NCBI RefSeq assembly: GCF_000374545.1
Contig: NZ_KB894582.1
Span: 62,001-126,000, forward strand
DNA length: 64,000 bases
Reading direction: 5' to 3'
Source: Anaeromusa acidaminophila DSM 3853
GTDB taxonomy: Bacteria > Bacillota > Negativicutes > Anaeromusales > Anaeromusaceae
A model generated the notes under the pieces. That model saw nothing but the letters and a program-made list of their open reading frames with translations, was not told the origin of the DNA and made no database searches. This document shows, in pieces, positions 8,260 through 16,252 of this stretch. Position 1 is the first letter of the stretch; each line of letters opens with the position of its first letter. The position numbers and the translations under genes were made by a program.

Positions 8260-9207
8260 ATGGCGATAACTTTAAAAATAGAGCGTTTTCTAGATGGAAA
8301 AACGTGGATGCAAGATTATGCGGTGGAACTGGAAAAAGGCATGACCGTCTTGGCGGCGCTGCTGAAAATCAAGGAAACCGTTGATCCGACACTGACTTTT
8401 ACCGCTTCCTGCCGCTCCAGCATTTGCGGCGCTTGCGCCGTTCGGGTCAACGACAATGCCGTCTTAGCCTGCGAAACGCTGCTGGAAGATTTGGTAAAGC
8501 GCTACCAAACGCAAACGCTGACTCTCGCGCCCTTGGGGAATTTTAAAGTATTGCGCGATTTGGCCGTGGATTGGCAGCCGAAATACGAGCGGTTGAAAAA
8601 GATTAAGCCCTTTTTGCAGCCGAAAAACGAATTCAGCGCTGCTGAAGGCTGCCGTCAGACGCTGGAGGCCTTTAAGAAGATCAGCAAGAACTCAGAATGC
8701 ATTCTTTGCGGTTCTTGTGTATCAGAGTGCAATAAATGTACTGCTGACAGCAGCGACTTTTTCGATCCCTTCGTTTTCGCCAGGGCGCAGAAATTTGCCG
8801 CTGATTCCCGGGATAGCGATCCGGCGGCTCATTTGGTGCCGGCTGTGCAGGACGGAGGCCTCTGGAAGTGTATGAACTGCCAGGAATGTACTACTAAGTG
8901 TCCCAAAGGCTTGAAGCCTGCGGAAGACATTGAAAAGCTGCGCATCGCTACCTTTCGGGAGAAGATGTATCGCGGAATAGGGCCGTCTCATGCGTTGGCT
9001 TTTTACGATGATATTAAAGACACAGGGCGTCTTAATGAGGCTATGCTGGCTGCGAAAAGCGAAGGCATTCAGGCAGCCTTGCGCATTCCTGTAGCGTATC
9101 GACTGCTGCGGGCCGGCAAGTTGGCGCCTTTGGAAAAACATGAAGCCATCGCTGAGATTCAGAAGGTGCGGACCATTATGGTGGCTGCGAAGGAGGACAA
9201 AGCATGA
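8260..9207 (+). CDS. mfrB: Fumarate reductase iron-sulfur subunit (MfrB-like)
   Basis: A 315-residue SdhB/FrdB-type electron-transfer subunit. A plant-type 2Fe-2S site reads CRSSICGACAVRVNDNAVLAC at about residues 48-68, written here with its Cys ligands at the first, sixth, ninth and last positions. Two further clusters are marked by CILCGSCVSECNKC and CMNCQECTTKCPKG. The length exceeds a standard SdhB by roughly 60 residues at the C-terminus, as in subunits that dock to a CCG-type partner. The start lies one base after the mfrA stop, and the 3' end overlaps mfrE by 4 bp (ATGA), so the three genes are translated together. It has no signal of its own and would ride with MfrA through Tat. Confidence 0.88.
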   Translation: MAITLKIERFLDGKTWMQDYAVELEKGMTVLAALLKIKETVDPTLTFTASCRSSICGACAVRVNDNAVLACETLLEDLVKRYQTQTLTLAPLGNFKVLRDLAVDWQPKYERLKKIKPFLQPKNEFSAAEGCRQTLEAFKKISKNSECILCGSCVSECNKCTADSSDFFDPFVFARAQKFAADSRDSDPAAHLVPAVQDGGLWKCMNCQECTTKCPKGLKPAEDIEKLRIATFREKMYRGIGPSHALAFYDDIKDTGRLNEAMLAAKSEGIQAALRIPVAYRLLRAGKLAPLEKHEAIAEIQKVRTIMVAAKEDKA

Positions 9208-10061
9208 AGTACGCCTTTTTTCCAGGCTGCGTGCTCCGCGGCGCTGCAAGTGAAGCGTTTTTAGCTACCGTAAAGGTGACGGAAGCCTTAGGGATTGAAT
9301 TGGTGGAAATTCCTAGTTGGACTTGCTGCGGGGCGTCGCATTTGCAGGATGTGGACGAGCTGACGGCGCTGTCCGTTAACGCACGCAATCTGGCGATTGC
9401 CGAAAGTATGGGCCTGCCGCTGTTGACGGTATGCAATACTTGTACGCTGCAGCTGCGCCGGGCTAAAGCAGCCCTAGACGCTGATGCGGAGTTGAAAAAG
9501 AAAGTGAATGCCTTATTGGCTCCGGCAGGGTATGAATACAAGGGCACCGGCAAGGTAACCCATTTGCTGTGGGAACTGGCTTCGCAGCCGCAGCTGCTGG
9601 CGGGGAAAGTTGCCAAGCCTCTTAACGGTTGGAAGGTGGCGTCCTATTACGGTTGCCACTTGCTGCGACCGCCGGAAATCATGGGATATGAAGACTGCTT
9701 CCATCCGCAGTCGCTGGAAAATGTGATTACCGCCTTGGGGGCGCAGCCGGTCGACTTTGCCTGGAAGCTTAAATGCTGCGGCTTCCATGCGTTTTGGACG
9801 GCGGAAGCCGACGTGATGAAGGTGACCGGACAGGCGGTGGACAGCGCGGTCAAAGCTGGCGCCGAGGTAGTAGTAACGCCTTGTCCGCTTTGCCAGATGC
9901 AGCTGGACATGTACCAGCCGGAAGGGCGGGAAGCCGCCAAGACCAATGCGGAGCTGCCTATCTTGCATTTGCCGCAGTTGATTGGCTTGGCTTTGGGACT
10001 GACCAAGGAAGAGCTCGGCCTGGCGCGGCACATTTCGGCGACGGCAAAGTTGAAGATTTAA
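9204..10061 (+). CDS. mfrE: CCG-domain quinol-reactive subunit (MfrE/SdhE type)
   Basis: A 285-residue protein of the HdrB-like CCG family. Two cysteine-rich units are visible: one with FFPGCVLRG, SWTCCGASHLQD and CNTCTLQL in the N-terminal half, and one with YYGCHLLRP, KCCGFHAFWT and TPCPLCQMQLD in the C-terminal half. In MfrABE and in non-classical SdhABE complexes this subunit replaces the heme-containing membrane anchors and links the enzyme to quinol. No transmembrane helix is apparent, so membrane contact would be peripheral. A strong terminator follows at 10091. Whether the real donor is methylmenaquinol or menaquinol cannot be told from these genes. Confidence 0.85.
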   Translation: MKYAFFPGCVLRGAASEAFLATVKVTEALGIELVEIPSWTCCGASHLQDVDELTALSVNARNLAIAESMGLPLLTVCNTCTLQLRRAKAALDADAELKKKVNALLAPAGYEYKGTGKVTHLLWELASQPQLLAGKVAKPLNGWKVASYYGCHLLRPPEIMGYEDCFHPQSLENVITALGAQPVDFAWKLKCCGFHAFWTAEADVMKVTGQAVDSAVKAGAEVVVTPCPLCQMQLDMYQPEGREAAKTNAELPILHLPQLIGLALGLTKEELGLARHISATAKLKI

Positions 10062-10090
10062 AGGACGAATCATAAAATAAAATATAAAGA

Positions 10091-10138
10091 AAAGTGTCAC
10101 CTCAGCGGCCAGTAGGCCAGCCGGGGTGACACTTTTTT
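10091..10138 (+). terminator. Terminator of mfrABE
   Basis: A hairpin with outer stem AAAGTGTCACC and its complement, plus an inner GGCC pairing, is followed by TTTTTTCT. Confidence 0.9.
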
Positions 10139-10172
10139 CTATACCAGAAATTATAAGTTTTTACGTAATAAA

Positions 10173-10350
10173 CGGCGGCATAACTGTATTTGAGACAAGA
10201 TTGCCGCGCGACTCGCAAAAACAGGAGTCGACAGCAGTTCCGCGAACTCGCTGGCGCTCAGACATACGGAACTTTTCTCCGTCGGCTTCTGCTTTTGCGT
10301 CCTGCGGACCGTCTTGCTCCAAAAAAGTCTCAAATATAGTCATCGCCGCG
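10173..10350. repeat. 178-bp palindromic TIR element (repeat B), copy 1
   Basis: Terminal inverted repeats of about 24 bp lie at 10173-10196 and 10327-10350 (core TATTTGAGAC with complement). Inside, GCAAAA...CAG, CGAC and GTTCCG segments pair with CGGAAC, GTCG and CTG...TTTTGC further right, giving one long hairpin. Its apex contains AACTCGCTGGCGCTCAGACA. The right arm GCTTTTGCGTCCTGCGGACC followed by GTCTTGCTCCAA is identical in the copy at 48771, which has exactly the same total length. No ORF with a start and ribosome site fills it. It resembles a non-autonomous miniature element or a REP-like structured repeat. Confidence 0.8.
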
Positions 10351-10364
10351 TAGCTTTAGTCGTT

Positions 10365-10447
10365 TCCTCAGTTTACTCACTCTACTCCTGTTAAATTCCG
10401 TAATCCTCCATCGTGCCCTCTCGCGACTCCGGTTTTCTTTTTCAATC
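10365..10447. repeat. Dispersed repeat C, copy 2
   Basis: Contains TTTACTCACTCTACTCCTGT, CGTAATCCTC and CTCGCGACTCCGG, matching 3266-3352. It follows repeat B after 15 bp, the same order as at 48948 and 62260. Confidence 0.75.
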
Positions 10448-10462
10448 CCGGTTTTTTGGTTC

Positions 10463-11437
10463 CTACAGCCAGATGGGAATGTCTTTAGCCGGAGGCGCGT
10501 TCTTTTTAGCAGTCGGAGGAGTTGGCGTACCGGTTGTTGGCAGCGGCGGCAGAAGTTGTGTTTGCGGGGTGCGCAGCACTAAGTCGGTAAAAAATTGCAT
10601 GGCTGGAGAAAGGTACTTGTTTTTGTGATACACAATCTTGAAGGTGCGCACAAAGGATAAGCCTGAAACAGGGACGATGGCCAATTCGCCCCGGGCAGCT
10701 TCTTTGGCTACCGCCAGGCGGGAGATGACCGTGTGCCCCAAGCCGGCGGCAACAGTAGCTTTGATGGTTTCGGCGTTGTTGTAGCAGCCTGCTAGCTTCC
10801 AGTTCAGGTCGGCGCTGGTCATGGCGGCTTCGAAGAGTTCGCGGGTGCCGCTGCCTGCTTCGCGGACAATGAAGGAAGCTCCTTCCAACTGGGCGGCGCG
10901 GATGCTTTTTTCTTTCGCCCAAGGATGCTGCGGCGCGCAGACAAGCACCATCTCATCTTCTTGGAAATTTTGTGTTACCAGCCAGGGCGATTGAATTTTT
11001 CCTTCGACCAAGCCCAGATCCAGACGGTCTTCTAAAAGATCGTTTTCAATGACGCTAGTATTATTGACGTAAGACGTAACTTCAATATCCGCCTTGGCGG
11101 CGCTCAGGCGGTGTAATAATGGTCCTAATAAGTAAGTGCCAACGGTGACGCTGGCGCCCAGCCGTAAAATGCCGTGTTCGCTGACTTCGCGCATGGCGGC
11201 GGCGGCTTCCTGGTTGAGATTGACAATGTGTCTGGCGTAGGTAAGCAGGCGCTTACCGGGCTCGGTGAGATACAAGCGGCGTCCTAACCGCTCAAAAAGT
11301 TTAACTTGATAATGGCTTTCCAGTTCGCCAATGGCCTGGCTGACGGAAGGCTGAGCCACAAAGAGCGCTTTGGCGGCGGCAGTCATGCTACCGCTGTCGC
11401 AGACTTGTAAGAAGATGGTTAAATGCCGGAATGTCAT
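10463..11437 (-). CDS. LysR-family transcriptional regulator
   Basis: A 324-residue LysR regulator. The winged helix-turn-helix is at residues 1-60 (HLTIFLQVCDSGSMTAAAKA then VAQPSVSQAIGELE). It is followed by the effector-binding domain with LGASVTVGTYLLGPLL and VREAGSGTRELFEAAM, the latter a typical substrate-pocket segment in CysL/YeiE-like members. The C-terminal 25 residues are Pro/Ala/Lys-rich and probably disordered. It is divergent from the YeiH-type transporter at 11545 with 107 bp between them, the standard arrangement for a LysR protein controlling its neighbour. The start ATG at 11437 has GGAGG 6 nt upstream; a GTG one codon earlier is too close to that site. Confidence 0.88.
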   Translation of the reverse strand: MTFRHLTIFLQVCDSGSMTAAAKALFVAQPSVSQAIGELESHYQVKLFERLGRRLYLTEPGKRLLTYARHIVNLNQEAAAAMREVSEHGILRLGASVTVGTYLLGPLLHRLSAAKADIEVTSYVNNTSVIENDLLEDRLDLGLVEGKIQSPWLVTQNFQEDEMVLVCAPQHPWAKEKSIRAAQLEGASFIVREAGSGTRELFEAAMTSADLNWKLAGCYNNAETIKATVAAGLGHTVISRLAVAKEAARGELAIVPVSGLSFVRTFKIVYHKNKYLSPAMQFFTDLVLRTPQTQLLPPLPTTGTPTPPTAKKNAPPAKDIPIWL

Positions 11438-11544
11438 CACACACCTCCATAGGTAATTTATTATCGATTATATAAAATTATAGTATTTTACATATAAACC
11501 GACAAAGGGTATGCTGGATTTGAATACGAAAGGAGCGAAGAACT
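11438..11544. promoter_or_regulatory. Shared LysR/YeiH control region
   Basis: A 107-bp AT-rich divergent region. Around 11458-11495 it contains several interrupted A/T palindromes (TTATCGATTATATAA, AAATTATAGTATTTTA) of the T-N11-A type that LysR proteins bind. No single site can be assigned. Confidence 0.4.
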
Positions 11545-12522
11545 ATGAAACAAATACCGGGAATTATGTTGGCGCTGCTCTTGGCGGTGCCGGCGTGGCT
11601 GTTAGGACAGGCGGTTCCATTGGTTGGAGGTCCTGTGTTTGCGATTTTGCTGGGGATTTTGCTGGCAGGCTGGAAGCGGCCAGAGCGTGTGGAAGCGGGG
11701 CTGCGTTTTACCGGCAAGAAAGTGCTGCAGTTGTCGATTGTCTTGTTGGGTTTTGAAATGAATTTGCACTATGTCTTGCAGGTGGGTGGACAGTCACTGG
11801 TAATTATTGTCGCGACACTGAGCGCGGCTTTTTTAACGGCTTGGCTGGTAGGACGCTGGCTGCGCCTACCGGGAAATACGACGGTTCTTATTGGGGTAGG
11901 TACCGCGATTTGCGGCGGTTCGGCCATTGCCGCTACGGCGCCGGTGATTGGCGCTAAGACCCAGGATGTGACCTATTCGATTTCGACGATTTTTCTTTTC
12001 AACATTGTTGCGGTATTTTTGTTTCCCTTTTTAGGACATCTATTGGGTTTGGGAGATGCAGGCTTTGGCATGTGGGCTGGCACCGCCATTAACGATACCT
12101 CTTCCGTAGTGGCGGCAGGCTACTCTTATAGTGATGCTGCGGGAAGCTACGCTACGATCGTCAAGCTGACGCGAACACTGATGATTATCCCGATTACCTT
12201 AGCGCTTGGTTTATATCAGGCAAAAAAATCCAGACAAGCAGGAGAAGGGTTTTCCTTAGGTCGTATTTTTCCGCTTTTTGTTTTGGGTTTTCTGGCTGCT
12301 TCTATTGTTAGCACCAGCGGTGTTTTGGGAGAAACAGCGGCGCATTTTCTGGGGCAGGCGGGTAAATTCTGTATTGCCGTAGCCATGGCGGCCATTGGCC
12401 TTAATACGCGCCTTGGAGAACTGGTTAAAAACGGCTTAGCGCCTATTTTGCTCGGCTTAGCTTGTTGGGCGGCGGTAGCGGTAGTGTCGCTTCTTTGCCA
12501 GCATATGATCGGTTTGTGGTAG
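11545..12522 (+). CDS. YeiH-family (UPF0324) putative sulfate/anion exporter
   Basis: A 325-residue inner-membrane protein with about ten hydrophobic helices. The family marker GVGTAICGGSAIAATAPVI is centred near residue 120, and GTAINDTSSVVAAGYSYSD near 180. The family is often annotated as a sulfate exporter, and its members are frequently paired with CysL/YeiE-type LysR regulators, as here. The transported substrate is not established. It has a good AAAGGAGCG ribosome site, and a terminator follows the stop by about 20 bp. Confidence 0.85.
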   Translation: MKQIPGIMLALLLAVPAWLLGQAVPLVGGPVFAILLGILLAGWKRPERVEAGLRFTGKKVLQLSIVLLGFEMNLHYVLQVGGQSLVIIVATLSAAFLTAWLVGRWLRLPGNTTVLIGVGTAICGGSAIAATAPVIGAKTQDVTYSISTIFLFNIVAVFLFPFLGHLLGLGDAGFGMWAGTAINDTSSVVAAGYSYSDAAGSYATIVKLTRTLMIIPITLALGLYQAKKSRQAGEGFSLGRIFPLFVLGFLAASIVSTSGVLGETAAHFLGQAGKFCIAVAMAAIGLNTRLGELVKNGLAPILLGLACWAAVAVVSLLCQHMIGLW

Positions 12523-12542
12523 GGAACTGCTGGCCTTGTCAA

Positions 12543-12584
12543 AAGGTCTCGGAATAGCGTCGCTGTTCTGAGACCCTTTTTTAT
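12543..12584 (+). terminator. Terminator of yeiH-like gene
   Basis: AAGGTCTCGGAA pairs imperfectly with TTCTGAGACC around a GC-rich loop and is followed by CTTTTTTA. Confidence 0.85.
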
Positions 12585-12660
12585 GTTTGATGAAAAAATC
12601 ATTGCAAAGCGGTTGCTTTAGAAAGGTAGACAAATAAGAACAATGTTGATAAAATACTTG

Positions 12661-12675
12661 TAGATAATTATTATT
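12661..12675. promoter_or_regulatory. PerR/Fur-like box upstream of superoxide reductase
   Basis: ATAATTATTAT at 12664-12674 equals the inner 11 bases of the PerR consensus (ATAAT-N-ATTAT). It lies 20 bp ahead of the superoxide reductase start, overlapping the expected promoter or leader. The outer two bases on each side do not match the consensus. Confidence 0.45.
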
Positions 12676-12694
12676 CTTCAAGGAGAGCATCAAC

Positions 12695-13141
12695 ATGAAT
12701 GAGTCAGTAGTTTTGTACCAATGCCCGGATTGCGGTTATATTGTAGAGGTTGTGAACCCGGGAAGCCCGGAGTTGATTTGCAGCGGCGAAGCGTTCGCGG
12801 CGACTTGTGTAGAGGTAGCGGCTGGGTTGGAGTGTTGCGGCAAGAAGATGGTTAAGCTGGAATCTAATACTGTGGAGGCTTCCCAGGAAAAGCATTTGCC
12901 TGTAGCTGAATGGCTGGCAACGGGACAAGTGGAGGTCAAGGTGGGAGCAGCAGCTCACCCCATGACTTCGGAGCATTGGATTCGCTGGATTTGGGCCGTG
13001 GCTGACGGTCAGGTGCAGCGGGTGGAACTGGAGCCGGAACAAAGTCCTGAGGCTGTCTTTAGCGTGAAGGAGGCAGGGGATGTTGTTCTTTATGCCTACT
13101 GTAATTTGCATGGTTTATGGAAAACGTTGCTGCCTCGTTGA
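12695..13141 (+). CDS. Desulfoferrodoxin-type superoxide reductase
   Basis: A 148-residue two-iron superoxide reductase that reduces superoxide to peroxide without making oxygen, in the cytoplasm. The N-terminal desulforedoxin-like domain supplies Cys ligands in YQCPDCG and LECCGKKM. The two are separated by a roughly 20-residue insertion that is longer than in classical desulfoferrodoxin and contains two more Cys residues. The catalytic domain shows EKHLPV, HPMTSEHWIRW and the C-terminal AYCNLHGLW, which give the four His and one Cys of the active iron. It has a good AAGGAG site and is followed 64 bp later by rubrerythrin, its usual functional partner for peroxide removal. Confidence 0.9.
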   Translation: MNESVVLYQCPDCGYIVEVVNPGSPELICSGEAFAATCVEVAAGLECCGKKMVKLESNTVEASQEKHLPVAEWLATGQVEVKVGAAAHPMTSEHWIRWIWAVADGQVQRVELEPEQSPEAVFSVKEAGDVVLYAYCNLHGLWKTLLPR

Positions 13142-13205
13142 CTCTTTTTGAAGAAAAGTGATATCCTTTACTAAACATAATAAATTATAGGAGGCTATTC
13201 AAAGT

Positions 13206-13745
13206 ATGAGCAATTTAAAAGGAACGAAAACAGAAGCAAATTTACAGGCGGCGTTTGCCGGTGAGAGTCAAGCTCGCAACAAGTATACATATTATGCAGC
13301 GGCGGCTAAAAAAGAAGGGCTGAATCAGATTGCCGCTCTTTTTGAAGAAACTGCTAACAATGAAAAAGAGCATGCTAAAATTTGGTTTAAGTTACTTCAT
13401 GACGGTATGCCGAAAACTGCCGAGAATCTCTTGGATGCTGCAGAAGGCGAAAACTACGAGTGGACTGATATGTACGCTTCTTTTGCTAAAACTGCCAAGG
13501 AAGAGGGCTTTGAGAAAATCGCGTACCTTTTTGAAGCGGTAGGAGAGATCGAAAAAGAACATGAAGAGCGCTATCGCAAGTTGTTGGCGAATCTAAAGGA
13601 AGAAACCGTTTTTGAGCGGCCTGAAGAGCAACGTTGGCAGTGCGCTAACTGCGGTCATATTCATGTAGGCACGAAAGCTCCCGCTATTTGCCCGGTTTGC
13701 GATCATCCCCAGGCGCATTTCCAAATTCTCGCTACGAACTACTAA
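13206..13745 (+). CDS. Rubrerythrin
   Basis: A 179-residue peroxidase of anaerobes. The four-helix diiron domain provides E-x-x-H type ligands ([48 protein letters not shown]). The C-terminal rubredoxin-like domain has CANCGH and CPVCDHP. It reduces hydrogen peroxide using electrons from rubredoxin or NADH-linked partners. It sits downstream of superoxide reductase, completing superoxide-to-water detoxification. A loose PerR-like palindrome (ATAAT-AA-ATTAT) lies in its upstream gap at about 13176-13190, with a 2-bp instead of 1-bp centre. Length and domain order are standard. Confidence 0.95.
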   Translation: MSNLKGTKTEANLQAAFAGESQARNKYTYYAAAAKKEGLNQIAALFEETANNEKEHAKIWFKLLHDGMPKTAENLLDAAEGENYEWTDMYASFAKTAKEEGFEKIAYLFEAVGEIEKEHEERYRKLLANLKEETVFERPEEQRWQCANCGHIHVGTKAPAICPVCDHPQAHFQILATNY

Positions 13746-13746
13746 A

Positions 13747-14015
13747 AAGGAGCCGCAGATTTATTCACATCTCACGCTTGAGTAGATCTTTTTCCGTCAG
13801 CCTTTGTCAGAAAGCCTCGGCATAGCGCCGCTATGCCGAGGCTTTCTTTCGCGTCTGACAAAAAAGGTAGACGTCGGTTGCTATGCATTCCTTAGATTCT
13901 CAGCGGAGACCGGATACTTGCCTTCCTTGGCGTATCCGGCATTGGGTACATCACGTACCGTCAGGCGCATCCAGCGCCGTCGTAGGCGGAGCGTTCATTA
14001 AGTCAGCGGCTCCTT
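13747..14015. repeat. Hairpin repeat A, copy 1 (with inverted ends)
   Basis: A 269-bp non-coding block bounded by AAGGAGCCGC (13747-13756) and its exact complement (14006-14015). Inside is a near-perfect hairpin (GAAAGCCTCGGCATAGC with complement) flanked by GTCAG and CTGAC. The core recurs at 59860-60010 and 61954-62112. A 65-codon open frame at 13804-14001 runs through it but has no ribosome site and is not conserved between copies. Confidence 0.75.
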
Positions 14016-14042
14016 AAAAAGATAAGAGTTTAAGGAAAAGTG

Positions 14043-14082
14043 AAACGGAGAGCTTGCTCAAATGGCAAGCCCTCCGTTTTTG
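14043..14082 (+). terminator. Hairpin terminator between convergent genes
   Basis: AAACGGAGAGCTTGC pairs with GCAAGCCCTCCGTTT (one mismatch) and is followed by TTTTTG. It lies between rubrerythrin and the convergent chemoreceptor and may serve both. Confidence 0.8.
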
Positions 14083-14121
14083 TTATGAAAACTTCAGTCT
14101 TTGGATTTCTTTTGTGGCTGG

Positions 14122-16134
14122 TCAAATTTTAAACTTCGCCACTGTTTCACGGAGTTCTTCCGCCATGCAAGACAAGGCTTGGCTGGAAGAGGCGATTTCT
14201 TCCATCGAGGCGGATTGTTCTTCGGTGGCGGCGGAGACGGTCTGCGTTTGCTCGCTAGTTTTACGGCTGTGTTCATCAATGGTGCGAATGGAAGAGACCA
14301 TGGCTTCATTTCCTTTGGTGATAGCGCTGAAAGCTTCGGACATAGCCGTAACCTGTTCGGAAATGGAGGTAATGAAGGAAGAAATTTCTCGGAAGGAGTC
14401 GCCCGCTGTTGCGACCACATGATTTCCTTGTTCTACTTCTTTCGTGCCTGCATTCATGGCGGCTACTGCTGTTGCCGTTTCGCTTTGAATTTCGCCGATC
14501 AATTGGGCGATTTTCTTGGCTGCTTCTTGGGATTGTTCCGCCAGCTTTCGTACTTCTTCGGCGACAACAGCGAAGCCGCGGCCTTGTTCGCCCGCTCGGG
14601 CCGCTTCGATGGCGGCATTTAGGGCCAGCAGATTGGTCTGGCTGGCAATGCCGGAAATCGTGTCGATGATCTGACCGATTTCCTGAGAACGCGCTCCTAG
14701 GTTAGTTACCACTTGCGCTGAGCGGCTGACAGATTGAGAAATGGCTGCCATTTGCTGCGTGGCGGCGGCAATGGAGGCATCCCCGCTAGCGGCGGCTGTA
14801 GAAGTGCTGGTTACCGTAGCGACAATTTGCGAGCTGTTTTTTGCTAAATTGTTGATGTGCAGAGATGTTTCTTCTACGGTATGCAGAGCGTCTTGCATGC
14901 TATGCTGTTGTGCGTCGGCACTGCTCGCTACCAGGCTGATTGACTCGGCTACTTGGTTGACAGCTTGTGCGGACTGGTCGGTGCTGGCCGTCAACTGCTG
15001 CGAGGAAGCGGCTAACTGTTCCGAAGACTGAGCGACCCGTTGGACCAAGTGACGCATGTTTTCCGCCATAGAAGCAAAATTGGCGCTTAAGAGTTGTAAT
15101 TCATCGGCTGAGTCAGAGCGCGCAGAAGCTTGGTTCCCGGAGGCGACGGTTAAATCGCCTTGGGCCATGAATTCGACCTGCTCGTTGAGGCGAGTGATGG
15201 GACGAATGAGCCGTCTGGCGGCAAAGGCTCCTGCTGCGCAGGTAAGAACTAGAATGATTAGGCTAAGACCGATGGAGATGAAGGTAAAGGCGGATAGTTT
15301 AGCCGTTACTTCTTCTTTCGGAACTTCCAGAGCCAAGCTCCAGCTTGTACCTTCGATGGGGGCGTACGCCAGATAATGAGAGCCGCCGACGGCGTCATAT
15401 TGGCCTAGGCCTTCTTCGCCGCGGGTCATTTTTTCGCCAAGCGCTTTTATTGAGGCAGGGATGGCTTCGTCTTTCAACAGATTTTGCTTCATGACTTTTT
15501 CCTTATCAGGATGGCTGATTAAAAGACCGTCTTTTTGGATCATGAAAGCAAAGCCGCTTTGGGCAAACCGAATTTCTCCAAGACGTTTCATCAAGGTATC
15601 TACGGTCAGGGTGCCGCCGATAACGCCGGTGATTTGGCCGTTTTTCTTGATCGGTGCGACGATAGAGATAACCGTCTTTCCTTCGACTTTGGAAATAATG
15701 GGGTCTGTAATCAAGGGCTTGCCAGTACTCATGACTTGCTTGAAATAAGCCCGGTCGGCAATGTTCGTACGGTCGCCGGTAGAATGAATCGCTCGTCCTT
15801 GGGTATCAACCAGCCAGAAACGTAAAAAGTTCGGATTGCGTTTGGCTTCTTCCCGTAAGAAGGCTAGAGCGGCATCGGTATCGCCGTTAACAATACTGGG
15901 CATCGTTGAGAGGAGCGAGACTTCCTGTTCGCTGGCGTTTAACCATAAGCTGACTTCTTTGGCATAGCCTGTGGACTGCTCGACTAATAACTCTTCGGCA
16001 TCGTTGATTAAAATACTCCTAGCATTGTAATAGTTGGCAAAGCCAAGAATACTAAGGGAAAGCAGCAGACCGCAAATGACGAAAAGAATTACTTTGGCGG
16101 TTAGGCTACTTTGGATCTGTTTACAAAAAGACAC
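14122..16134 (-). CDS. Methyl-accepting chemotaxis protein with Cache sensor
   Basis: A 670-residue transmembrane chemoreceptor. Helix 1 is at residues 15-35 ([18 protein letters not shown]). A periplasmic double-Cache-like sensor follows ([48 protein letters not shown]), then helix 2 near residue 285, a HAMP segment ([20 protein letters not shown]) and a long coiled-coil signalling domain. The hairpin tip reads [20 protein letters not shown], the conserved CheA/CheW contact. The start is GTG at 16134 with GGGGTG upstream. It is a single gene; its ligand is unknown, though Cache receptors usually bind small organic molecules or amino acids. Confidence 0.92.
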   Translation of the reverse strand: MSFCKQIQSSLTAKVILFVICGLLLSLSILGFANYYNARSILINDAEELLVEQSTGYAKEVSLWLNASEQEVSLLSTMPSIVNGDTDAALAFLREEAKRNPNFLRFWLVDTQGRAIHSTGDRTNIADRAYFKQVMSTGKPLITDPIISKVEGKTVISIVAPIKKNGQITGVIGGTLTVDTLMKRLGEIRFAQSGFAFMIQKDGLLISHPDKEKVMKQNLLKDEAIPASIKALGEKMTRGEEGLGQYDAVGGSHYLAYAPIEGTSWSLALEVPKEEVTAKLSAFTFISIGLSLIILVLTCAAGAFAARRLIRPITRLNEQVEFMAQGDLTVASGNQASARSDSADELQLLSANFASMAENMRHLVQRVAQSSEQLAASSQQLTASTDQSAQAVNQVAESISLVASSADAQQHSMQDALHTVEETSLHINNLAKNSSQIVATVTSTSTAAASGDASIAAATQQMAAISQSVSRSAQVVTNLGARSQEIGQIIDTISGIASQTNLLALNAAIEAARAGEQGRGFAVVAEEVRKLAEQSQEAAKKIAQLIGEIQSETATAVAAMNAGTKEVEQGNHVVATAGDSFREISSFITSISEQVTAMSEAFSAITKGNEAMVSSIRTIDEHSRKTSEQTQTVSAATEEQSASMEEIASSSQALSCMAEELRETVAKFKI

Positions 16135-16211
16135 TTTTTATCACCCCGATTGTTAAATTATAGTCATCGTAACAAAAGATGTGTTGTTTAGCAATAACTA
16201 TATAATAAAAT

Positions 16212-16236
16212 GGGCATCTCTTGGCAAGAGATGCCC
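16212..16236 (-). terminator. Terminator of abgT-like gene
   Basis: GGGCATCTCTTG and its complement form a 12-bp stem with almost no loop. On the minus strand it is followed by ATTTTATTAT, just past the transporter stop. Confidence 0.8.
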
Positions 16237-16252
16237 AGAAAAAAGCTTTTAT

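Noticed and set aside
10173-10350. Insertion sequence with transposase
   Set aside because: At 178 bp it is too short to encode a transposase, and none is found elsewhere in the window; it is described as a non-autonomous repeat.
13804-14001. 65-codon open frame in repeat A copy 1
   Set aside because: It has no ribosome site, runs through a hairpin repeat, and its translation is not preserved in the other copies.
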